A DNA stretch of 5,491 nt from JBOIBN01 sp050739575. GTDB taxonomy: Bacteria; Pseudomonadota; Gammaproteobacteria; JAKDMP01. Position numbers and translations under genes: made by a program. The notes beneath the pieces were generated by a model. The model saw nothing but the letters and a program-made list of their open reading frames with translations. It did not search any database and was not told the origin of the DNA. Shown piece by piece: positions 1-5,470 of this stretch (the first letter of the stretch is position 1; every line of letters begins with the position of its first letter). The stretch covers positions 1 to 5,491 of the forward strand of contig JBOIBN010000115.1 of the NCBI GenBank assembly GCA_050739575.1, in the 5' to 3' direction.

Positions 1-1647
1 ATGGAGTCCATCGAAGCCGACTATGAGAGCCTGCGCGGCGTACTTCCCAAGGGTGAGTACCAGAAGCTCGACAACGCCATGTTGGGCGAACTGCTGCGGA
101 CCCTTGATCCGGAGGAGTTGAAAAAAGTATCGGGCGACGTATTCGGGCGCATCTACGAATACTTTCTCACCCGGTTCGCTGACCAGAAGGCCCACGACAG
201 CGGCGAGTTCTTTACACCGATCTCACTCGTCTCGCTCATCGCACATGTGCTCGATCCCGAGCGCGGCACCGTCATGGACCCGGCTTGTGGCTCCGGCGGC
301 ATGTTCGTCCAGAGTGCACGGCTGATCGAGGAACACGGCCAGAGCCCGGCCGACAAACTCACCTTCCGCGGCCTGGAGAAAAACGCTACCACCATCCGCC
401 TGGCCAAGATGAATCTCGCCGTGCACGGGCTCGAAGGCGACATTCGCAAGGCCATCACCTACTACGAAGACCCGCAGGAAATGCTCGGCAAGGCGGATTA
501 CCTCATGGCCAACCCGCCGTTCAACGTGGACGAAATAGATGCCGACAAGGTCAAGGCGAACCCGCGTCTCGCCTTCGGCCTGCCCGGCGTCAACAAGAAG
601 GGCAAGGTGAGTAACGGCAACTACATCTGGATCAGCTACTTCTGGAGCTACCTGAATGCCCGTGGCCGCGCGGGCTTCGTCATGTCCTCGCAGGCCTCGA
701 GCGCCGGGCGCGGCGAAAAGGATGTGCGCCAAAAGCTCGTCGAGACCGGCGACGCGGATGTGATGATCGCCATCCGCTCGAACTTCTTCTACACCCGCAC
801 CGTCCCCTGCGAGCTGTGGTTTCTCGACCGCGCCAAACCCGAAGCCCACAAGGACAAGGTGCTGATGCTCGATGCGCGGAACATCTACCGCAAGGTGACG
901 CGCAAAATCTACGACTTCTCGCCCGAGCAGATGCAAAACCTCGTCGCCGTCGTCTGGCTCTATCACGGCGAGCGGGCGCGCTTCCTCGGACTGGTGCGGG
1001 ATTATCTTGGGCGCGTCTGCGCCGAAAGCGCCGCCGTACCCGCAGCGCTCGAACCATTCGTCACAACGCTTGCCGACCTGCATGGGCTTTTCAGCGTCAT
1101 CTCCAAGGCGGCCGACAAGCAAGGCGATCTGGACGCGGGCAAGAAAAAGGCTCTCGCCGACACCGTGACCGAACTCGGCAAAGCTGCCACGGGCTACAAA
1201 ACCAGTGCGAAGCACCTTCGGGCAAATCTCGAAGCCTTCCGCAAGACGTACGAAAACGCCCTGCCGCAAACCAACGCGGCCCAGCACAAAGTCAGAGACA
1301 GCTTCGAGCCCAACGCCAAGGCCATCCGCGACCTCGTCAAACGAGTGGACCTCGCCTACAAACAAGCCGCCCGTGCGGGCGACCTCGCCGCCGATCTCAA
1401 ACCGGAACTTCTCCCTCTCCCACCGGGAGAGGGCCGGGGTGAGGGTCACTACAATCTCCGCGCTGCAAAGCGTCGCCTGAAACAACTCGACGCCGAGCGC
1501 AAGGCCGCCACCGAGCAACTCAAGCGCGTCAACCATTACTTCCATCAAGTCATCTGGCTTCAGGATCGCTTCCCCGACGCCGAACTCGCCGACGTGCCCG
1601 GCCTCGTCAAACTCGTGGACCGCAAAGCCATCGAAGCCGCCGACTGA
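1..1647 (+). CDS. hsdM: Type I restriction-modification DNA methyltransferase subunit HsdM, 5'-partial and ended early by an in-frame TGA
   Basis: This is the modification subunit, which transfers a methyl group from S-adenosylmethionine to adenine in the site chosen by HsdS; two HsdM normally join one HsdS in the cytoplasm. Seen: SGEFFTP at residues 67-73, the SAM-binding motif DPACGSGGMF at 93-102, and the catalytic motif NPPF at 171-174 (N6-adenine methylase type). A QNLVAVVWLYHGER stretch near 313-326 opens a long, charged helical region of the kind found in large HsdM proteins. The ATG at base 1 is probably internal: family members have roughly 100 or more further N-terminal residues, so the true start lies upstream. 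The frame stops after residue D548, but the sequence immediately beyond encodes the usual HsdM tail in the same frame. Residues 470-482 (LLPLPPGEGRGEG) come from an inserted dispersed repeat. The family call is firm; whether the protein works is unknown. Confidence 0.93.
   Translation: MESIEADYESLRGVLPKGEYQKLDNAMLGELLRTLDPEELKKVSGDVFGRIYEYFLTRFADQKAHDSGEFFTPISLVSLIAHVLDPERGTVMDPACGSGGMFVQSARLIEEHGQSPADKLTFRGLEKNATTIRLAKMNLAVHGLEGDIRKAITYYEDPQEMLGKADYLMANPPFNVDEIDADKVKANPRLAFGLPGVNKKGKVSNGNYIWISYFWSYLNARGRAGFVMSSQASSAGRGEKDVRQKLVETGDADVMIAIRSNFFYTRTVPCELWFLDRAKPEAHKDKVLMLDARNIYRKVTRKIYDFSPEQMQNLVAVVWLYHGERARFLGLVRDYLGRVCAESAAVPAALEPFVTTLADLHGLFSVISKAADKQGDLDAGKKKALADTVTELGKAATGYKTSAKHLRANLEAFRKTYENALPQTNAAQHKVRDSFEPNAKAIRDLVKRVDLAYKQAARAGDLAADLKPELLPLPPGEGRGEGHYNLRAAKRRLKQLDAERKAATEQLKRVNHYFHQVIWLQDRFPDAELADVPGLVKLVDRKAIEAAD
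1411..1446. repeat. Short dispersed palindromic repeat inserted in frame within hsdM
   Basis: CCCTCTCCC (1413-1421) and GGGAGAGGG (1425-1433) are perfect 9-bp inverted arms around an ACC loop, followed by CCGGGGTGAGGG (1434-1445). On the minus strand it reads CCCTCACCCCGG then CCCTCTCCC, the signature of a short repeat scattered in many beta- and gammaproteobacterial genomes. In the hsdM frame it encodes LPLPPGEGRGEG, a Pro/Gly-rich stretch unlike the charged helices on both sides. The insertion keeps the frame and sits in a linker-like part of the C-terminal domain, so it is likely tolerated as a loop. The repeat identity rests on memory of the motif. Confidence 0.8.
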
Positions 1648-1815
1648 AGTCTTACTCCCGGCCGCTACGTCGGCGTCGCCCCGCCCGAAGAAGACGAAGA
1701 CTTCGACTTCGCACAAACCATGCACAACATCCACGCCGAACTCGCCACTCTCGACAAGCAAGCCGCAACACTGGCGGCGAAGATCCAAGCCAACTTCGAG
1801 GAGTTGAAAGTTTGA
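1648..1815 (+). pseudogene. hsdM: Detached C-terminal tail of HsdM, in frame after the premature TGA
   Basis: Translating on from the TGA at 1645-1647 without a frame change gives 55 residues beginning SLTPGRYVGVAPPEEDEDF and ending KIQANFEELKV, then a TGA at 1813-1815. From knowledge of the family, this is the normal HsdM C-terminus: a (D)-W/Y-S-L-x-P-G-R-Y-V-G segment, an acidic stretch and a final amphipathic helix that helps hold HsdM to HsdS. The preceding residue is D548, so the TGA stands where homologues typically have Trp or Tyr; a TGG to TGA change is the simplest origin. The segment has no start codon or ribosome-binding site of its own near its beginning, so I treat it as a remnant or readthrough extension, not a separate gene. 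A base-call error is also possible. Confidence 0.85.
1798..1815 (+). promoter_or_regulatory. hsdS ribosome-binding site and TTGA stop/start overlap
   Basis: GAGGAG at 1798-1803 lies 8 nt before TTG at 1812-1814. The TTG shares bases with the TGA (1813-1815) that ends the full-length hsdM frame. This decides the unusual TTG start of hsdS and indicates translational coupling: ribosomes finishing full-length HsdM would restart on hsdS. Ribosomes stopping at the earlier TGA (1645) would end 168 nt upstream and could not couple in this way. Confidence 0.75.
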
Positions 1816-3047
1816 GAGACGGTCGCGCTTGGCGCGTAGTGCGCCTTGGTGACCACTGCGCCAAGATTGGCAGCGGTGCGACGCCACGCGGAGGAGAGGC
1901 GGTCTATCAAGAGCGTGGAGTTGCACTCATCCGAAGCCAGAACGTCTACAACGGGCAGTTCGCGATGGACGGACTTGCTCATCTGGATGAGGAACATGCA
2001 GATCAACTCAACGGTGTCACGGTCAAGTCAGGTGACGTGCTCCTGAACATTACGGGGGACTCCGTTGCCCGCAGTTGCCGCGTCTCGGAAGAGGTGTTGC
2101 CCGCGCGTGTGAATCAGCACGTGGCCATCATTCGCCCGAAGCCTGCCGAGTTCGACTCGCGCTTCGTCGGGTATTACTTGATCTCGCCATTCATGCAGGA
2201 CACAATGCTATCGCTCGCTAGAAGCGGCGGTACACGGAACGCGTTGACGAAGCAGATGATCGAGCGCTTTGAGGTGCCGCGGCCTCCACGCCCTGTCCAA
2301 GTGCGGATCGCGGACATTCTTTCCGCCTACGACGACCTGATCGAAAACAACCGGCGGCGGATGGCGCTGCTCGAAGAGGCGGCACGCCAACTCTACCGCG
2401 AATGGTTCGTCCGCCTCCGCTTCCCCGGCCACCAACACACCCCCATCACCAACGGCCTCCCCAAAGGCTGGCAGCGTATACACCTCGCGGATGCGTGCAG
2501 AACACAATACGGATACACGGAGACAGCAACCACCGAGCCTGTAGGTCCGAGATTTCTACGCGGTATGGACATCAACAAAACCGATTTTATTGACTGGTCG
2601 ACGGTACCGTATTGTGAAATTGATGAACCCAATCAACGCAAATACCATCTCCGTATTGGAGACATCGTGGTTATTCGCATGGCCGACCCAGGAAAAGTGG
2701 GAATTGTAGAGCGGGACATCGACGCAGTATTCGCCTCTTACCTTATCCGCTTGGAAATAACGAACTCACGTGTGGCGCCGTACTACCTCTATTACGTCTT
2801 GTCAGATTACGAGTATCAACAATTTGTCTCCGGAGCAGGGGCTGGCTCAACCAGAAAGACGGCAAGCGCACCCTTGCTTGTCGATTTTTATTTCTTGCTT
2901 CCTACGAAACCAATCCTACGCGCATTTGGCCTCCGGATTGGGCCGCTGCGAAAGCAGATCACAACGCTTCTGATTCAGAACGAAAAGCTTCGCGCAGCCC
3001 GCGACCTGTTGCTGCCGCGCCTGATGAACGGTGAAGTAGGCTTGTAG
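1812..3047 (+). CDS. hsdS: Type I restriction-modification specificity subunit HsdS, complete
   Basis: HsdS reads the two halves of the DNA target and holds the methylase (and restriction) subunits. The 411-residue protein has the full two-module layout. Target-recognition domain 1 runs about 7-160, opening with W7RVVRLGD and a GSGATPRGG turn and including VKSGDVLL near 71-78. Conserved helical region 1 runs about 160-202 (PVQVRIADILSAYDDLIENN, then REWFVRLRFPG). Recognition domain 2 runs about 217-372, opening LPKGWQRIHLAD, with LRIGDIVVIR near 280-289. Conserved region 2 is at the end (LRAARDLLLPRLMNGEV). The TTG start is preferred because it has a good ribosome-binding site and overlaps the hsdM frame; a GTG at 1839 would remove the conserved W7. 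Bases about 2480-2900 (recognition domain 2) are visibly more AT-rich and use different codons than the conserved region before them, consistent with exchange of recognition domains. No frameshift is seen. Confidence 0.93.
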   Translation: MRDGRAWRVVRLGDHCAKIGSGATPRGGEAVYQERGVALIRSQNVYNGQFAMDGLAHLDEEHADQLNGVTVKSGDVLLNITGDSVARSCRVSEEVLPARVNQHVAIIRPKPAEFDSRFVGYYLISPFMQDTMLSLARSGGTRNALTKQMIERFEVPRPPRPVQVRIADILSAYDDLIENNRRRMALLEEAARQLYREWFVRLRFPGHQHTPITNGLPKGWQRIHLADACRTQYGYTETATTEPVGPRFLRGMDINKTDFIDWSTVPYCEIDEPNQRKYHLRIGDIVVIRMADPGKVGIVERDIDAVFASYLIRLEITNSRVAPYYLYYVLSDYEYQQFVSGAGAGSTRKTASAPLLVDFYFLLPTKPILRAFGLRIGPLRKQITTLLIQNEKLRAARDLLLPRLMNGEVGL

Positions 3048-3140
3048 TACCTTCAAGAGGGAATGCTGATATGAGGTGGTGTTCACTGATCTCGACTCAA
3101 AACCTGAAGCTCGCGTGGCGGCGTATCAACACACGTGGAT
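3048..3140 (+). pseudogene. Start of an ORF interrupted by IS30 (5' fragment, ATG at 3071)
   Basis: AGAGGGA at 3056-3062 sits 8 nt before ATG at 3071, a good translation start 23 nt after hsdS ends. The frame encodes MRWCSLISTQNLKLAWRRI, then NTRG, before entering the left end of the IS; reading on into the IS gives a stop at 3179-3181. If the IS and one AT are removed, this frame continues directly into the HsdS-like frame at 4204-4721. That makes it the likely 5' end of the same gene, of 195 residues in total. Alternatively, the NLxLAWRRI pattern resembles the N-terminus of some reverse-transcriptase-like proteins, which would make the two flanks unrelated. Only about 23 codons survive, so neither reading is secure. 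Confidence 0.5.
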
Positions 3141-3158
3141 TCAACTCTCAAGTGCAAC
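3139..3158. repeat. IS30 left terminal inverted repeat
   Basis: ATTCAACTCTCAAGTGCAAC. It pairs with the reverse complement of 4184-4203, differing only at two central positions (TC versus GT). The transposase stop codon (complement of 3141-3143) lies inside it. Confidence 0.85.
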
Positions 3159-4112
3159 GGTTAACGTTGTGTGCGTGTTAAAGAATACCTCATGTGGTGT
3201 GCGGAAACCCAAAGCTTTTCGGGGACGGTGGTTCAGGGCTTGCATTGCAGCTTGGGTTTCACTGCGCGATAGCTCGTGCAGTGTGCGCCTCTTGGGGAAG
3301 TATTGGCGGATGAGCCCGTTGGTATTCTCGTTCGCCCCGCGCTCCCAGGAGGCGTAGGGATGGGCGAAGTAGACGCGCGCTTTGAGGTCCCGGGCGATGC
3401 CGGTGTGATCGGTGAACTCCCGCCCGTTGTCGAAGGTGAGCGTATGGACTTTCCCGGCGTGGCGGGCGAGGTGCTGGGTGATGGCGCGGCGGGTGGCCTG
3501 GGCCGTCTTTCGGGCGAGCGGGGCGATCAGGGTGTAGCGGCTTTTGCGCTCCACCAGGCTCAACAGCGCCCCCCGATGGGCGTGGCCGATCACGGTGTCG
3601 CCCTCCCAGTCGCCGAGGCGTTGGCGCGAGGCGACAATGGCCGGGCGCTCATCAATGGAGACCCGATCGGGGATCGTGCCCCGGCGGCTGTAGGCGCCGT
3701 AGCGTTTGCGTCGCCGCTTCTGGCAGCGCAGATGCCGGTAAAGGGAGCCGCCGCCGCGCTTGTCCGCCCACACGTAGCAGTAAATCCATTCGTGGCTGAT
3801 CGCGATCGCCTGCTCCTCCCACAACCGCCAGGCGATCTGCTCGGGGCTCCACAGGAGCGCGAGCAGCCGCTCGATCTCCATCCATACGGCGGTGGCGATG
3901 CGAGTGCGCTCGCGCGCCTTTTGACGCGCCTCGGCGCACTCGTGTGCCTGACGGGGACGATAGCCGCAACGCCCGCGGTTACGGGCAAGCTCGCGGCTCA
4001 CCGTCGCCGGGTTGCGCCCGAGCACAGCGGCGATTCGCCGCTGCGAGTGCCCCGTTTTCTTCAAAGCATAAATCTGATATCGTTCCTCGCGAGTGAGGTG
4101 CGTATAGCTCAT
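3141..4112 (-). CDS. IS30-family transposase, complete
   Basis: A 323-residue DDE transposase that cuts and joins the ends of its own element. The N-terminus (about 3-45) has the IS30 helix-turn-helix: LTREERYQIYALKKTG, then SQRRIAAVLGRNPATVSREL. The catalytic core has D172 in GDWEGDTVIG, D228 in TFDNGREF and E262 in GANENTNGLIRQ, giving the DD(33)E spacing of the family. The C-terminus keeps NHRPRKALGFRTPHEVF, also typical. The length is normal, and no frameshift or missing catalytic residue is seen. On the minus strand, AAAGGAG (complement of 4121-4127) lies 8 nt before the ATG (4112-4110), supporting this start. The last codons and the TGA stop are built from the left inverted repeat (TVALES, then stop). 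Confidence 0.95.
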   Translation of the reverse strand: MSYTHLTREERYQIYALKKTGHSQRRIAAVLGRNPATVSRELARNRGRCGYRPRQAHECAEARQKARERTRIATAVWMEIERLLALLWSPEQIAWRLWEEQAIAISHEWIYCYVWADKRGGGSLYRHLRCQKRRRKRYGAYSRRGTIPDRVSIDERPAIVASRQRLGDWEGDTVIGHAHRGALLSLVERKSRYTLIAPLARKTAQATRRAITQHLARHAGKVHTLTFDNGREFTDHTGIARDLKARVYFAHPYASWERGANENTNGLIRQYFPKRRTLHELSRSETQAAMQALNHRPRKALGFRTPHEVFFNTHTTLTVALES

Positions 4113-4183
4113 CCTGGCAACTCCTTTGTGATGACTGAAGCGGCCAGATGCTAGCGCACCTCGCTCGCCTCAATCCTTCAGGT

Positions 4184-4203
4184 GTTGCACTTACGAGTTG
4201 AAT
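4184..4203. repeat. IS30 right terminal inverted repeat
   Basis: GTTGCACTTACGAGTTGAAT. Its reverse complement, ATTCAACTCGTAAGTGCAAC, matches the left end at 18 of 20 bases. It lies about 70 bp upstream of the transposase start and abuts the HsdS-like fragment. Confidence 0.85.
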
Positions 4204-4721
4204 TCAAGATTGACGATAATGGGAGTTTACGTGACGAAACGTATAAGTCGCTCTCGGCGGACGTTGCCGCTCCATATCTGTTGAAACCAGGGGACTTACT
4301 TTTCGCCCGGAGTGGTGCCACTGCCGGTAAGACTTTTCTATATAGAGAAAGCTGGGGAGTTTGTGCTTATGCGGGATACCTTATTCGAGCGAGCGTTGAT
4401 GCCGACAAGGCGTCACCAGAGTTCGCCAAGTACTTCACCTCTTCATTGGGCTATTGGCAGTGGATTTCGGCGGTCTTGATTCAAGCAACAATCCAGAATG
4501 TGAGTGCGGAGAAATATGCGGACATGTGGTTGCCATTGCCGCCTGTTTCTGAGCAACGCGCGATCGCGGACTTTCTTGACCGCGAGACGGGGAAGATTGA
4601 TGCGCTGGTCACCAGGATCGAAACCGCGATCGAGCGTCTGCGGGAATACCGCGCGGCGCTGATTACCGCCGCCGTGACCGGCAAGGTTGATGTTCGCGCG
4701 GCCGCAACGTCGGCCGATTAG
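4204..4721 (+). pseudogene. hsdS: C-terminal part of a second HsdS-like specificity subunit, truncated by IS30
   Basis: The frame reads FKIDDNGSLRDETYKSL, then YLLKPGDLLFARSGATAGK, the mid-part of a type I recognition domain (the LkpGDlLf segment followed by a glycine-rich turn). It continues through a QNVSAEKYADMWLPLPPVSE segment to the conserved helical region FLDRETGKIDALVTRIETAI and REYRAALITAAVTGKVDVR. That C-terminal signature differs from the LRAARDLLLPRLMNGEV end of the intact HsdS at 1812, so this module belongs to another HsdS lineage and would normally pair with a different HsdM. A GTG at 4182 inside the IS end is in frame and could in principle start a 179-residue product, but no good ribosome-binding site supports it. 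Joined to the fragment at 3071, the gene would encode 195 residues, about one recognition domain plus one helical region. Confidence 0.8.
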
Positions 4722-4789
4722 TCGGAAAAGGTCCGCCCGCCTTGCGGTAAAACGGCACAGGCGCGAGGGAATGTGAACGGCGGCACGGG
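4722..4789. other. Short intergenic stretch, nothing recognised
   Basis: GC-rich spacer after the HsdS-like fragment. The only structure I see is a weak CCGC/GCGG pair (4737-4740 and 4744-4747) without a following T-run, which is too short to call a terminator. Confidence 0.4.
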
Positions 4790-4881
4790 CACGATTGCAC
4801 TTGACCGGCGCTAAAGGTTGCAATCGGCCGGCTTCAAACCTTGCAATCAGCCGGGGTTAAACCTTACAATCAGCCGATGCC
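4790..4881 (+). repeat. 23-bp tandem repeat array (3 clear copies plus 1 decayed) leading into the ATPase start codon
   Basis: Copies at exact 23-bp spacing occupy 4813-4835, 4836-4858 and 4859-4881, sharing the pattern AAA..TT.CAATC.GCCG. Copies 2 and 3 are identical over 17 of their first 18 bases. The preceding 23 bp (4790-4812) match copy 1 at 14 of 23 positions and look like a decayed copy. The third copy contains the ATG at 4877-4879. There are no spacers, so this is not a CRISPR array. Direct repeats in a promoter region suggest operator sites for a regulator; that role is inference. Confidence 0.7.
4841..4877 (+). promoter_or_regulatory. Possible promoter of the ATPase gene, leaderless
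   Basis: TTGCAA (4841-4846, 4 of 6 to the -35 consensus) and TACAAT (4865-4870, 5 of 6 to the -10 consensus) are separated by 18 nt. They come from repeat copies 2 and 3. The expected transcription start, about 7 nt after the -10 box, falls on the A of the ATG at 4877. No Shine-Dalgarno sequence precedes that ATG at a normal distance, which fits a leaderless message. Predicted by eye only. Confidence 0.45.
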
Positions 4882-5464
4882 GGAAACCGTCCTTTACCCG
4901 CGCGGGGCCGAGGCGCCTTTGATTGAGGCCTTGGCCGATTCACCCGTGGTTTTGGTCCACGGCCCGCGCCAATGCGGGAAAACCACGCTGGCCCAAGTGG
5001 TCGGGGAGCGGGAAGGCCGCGCCTACATCAGCTTTGACGATGGCGTGGTGCAAGCCGCCGCCGAAGCCGATCCGGCCGGCTTCGCGGACGATTTGCCGCC
5101 ACGGGTCACTCTGGACGAAGTGCAGCGGGCACCCGCGCTGTTCGCGGCATTGAAGGTCGCCGCCGACCGGGATCGCGCGCCGGGGCGCTTCCTGTTGACC
5201 GGTTCCGCCAACGTTCTGCTGGTGCCGAAGTTGGCCGATTCGCTGGCGGGCCGCATGGCGATTCTGCGCCTGCACCCGCTGGCGCAATGCGAATTGGTTC
5301 TGCAAAAGCCCGATTTTCTCGACCGGCTCTTTGCGCGCGGATTCAAAGCGCGGGGCGGCACCCGCCTGGGGCGAGAACTGACCAAACGCATCGTCGCGGG
5401 CGGCTATCCGCCGGCGCTGGCACGCCCGCCGGGGCGGCGCCGCGAGGCATGGTATCTAGATTAA
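4877..5464 (+). CDS. P-loop ATPase of the AAA_14/DUF4143 type, 3'-partial
   Basis: N-terminal ATPase half of a family whose members usually have about 380-430 residues; its cellular role is not established. Seen from M1 (ATG 4877): an N-terminal LYPRGAEAPLIEALAD segment, Walker A GPRQCGKTT (29-37), Walker B VTLDEVQ (77-83), the sensor-like LLTGSAN (106-112), then LAGRMAILRLHPLAQCEL and, near the end, IVAGGYPPAL and RRREAWYLD. Family members continue here with a (D)Y-x-x-T-L-x-x-R-D segment and a C-terminal DUF4143 domain, both missing. The TAA at 5462-5464 is doubtful because the sequence from 5471 on looks like sequencing adapter and the bases just before it may be low quality. The ATG is chosen because the protein start matches the family; a TTG at 4841 would begin inside the repeats. 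No ribosome-binding site is evident. The gene probably has its own promoter. Confidence 0.85.
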   Translation: MPETVLYPRGAEAPLIEALADSPVVLVHGPRQCGKTTLAQVVGEREGRAYISFDDGVVQAAAEADPAGFADDLPPRVTLDEVQRAPALFAALKVAADRDRAPGRFLLTGSANVLLVPKLADSLAGRMAILRLHPLAQCELVLQKPDFLDRLFARGFKARGGTRLGRELTKRIVAGGYPPALARPPGRRREAWYLD

Positions 5465-5470
5465 CTACAA

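Larger units (their letters stand above)
3139..4203 (-). mobile_element. IS30-family insertion sequence, complete
   Basis: About 1.07 kb, bounded by 20-bp imperfect inverted repeats (18 of 20 matching) and filled almost entirely by one intact transposase gene, which is the standard IS30-family plan. The exact end base is uncertain: the outermost AT at each end (3139-3140 and 4202-4203) could be part of the inverted repeat or a 2-bp AT target duplication, since AT is its own complement. Outside these, the flanks (CACACGTGG on the left, TCAAGATTG on the right) show no longer duplication. The element lies between the 5' fragment starting at 3071 and the HsdS-like fragment ending at 4721, in the opposite orientation to both. 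The intact transposase and well-matched ends suggest a fairly recent arrival. Confidence 0.9.

Noticed and set aside
1..3. ATG at base 1 as the true hsdM start
   Set aside because: The protein begins just before the methylase core, while family members have a substantial helical domain ahead of it. The window edge, not a start codon, sets this end.
1645..1647. TGA read as Trp by an alternative genetic code
   Set aside because: The original hsdM end (1813-1815) and the transposase both appear to use TGA as a normal stop, and no other gene here has an internal TGA. A single mutation or error is simpler.
223..1926. Long open frame on the minus strand opposite hsdM (about 567 codons)
   Set aside because: It is the shadow of a GC-rich coding strand. 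It shows no domain I recognise, and its TLTPALSRWERE segment is simply the minus-strand reading of the dispersed repeat.
3276..4154. Long plus-strand open frame opposite the transposase (about 292 codons)
   Set aside because: It is fully covered by the intact transposase with its DDE residues and has no recognisable domain.
4130..4203. Promoter for the transposase in the IS right end
   Set aside because: I could not find a -35/-10 pair good enough to report, although the ribosome-binding site is clear.
4733..4747. Rho-independent terminator after the HsdS-like fragment
   Set aside because: The stem is only 4 bp and no T-run follows.
4841..4876. Upstream TTG start giving the ATPase 12 extra residues
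   Set aside because: The extra residues are encoded by the tandem repeats, do not look like the family N-terminus and lack a ribosome-binding site; the ATG at 4877 begins the expected LYPR-type start.
4790..4881. CRISPR array
   Set aside because: The 23-bp units are directly adjacent with no spacers.
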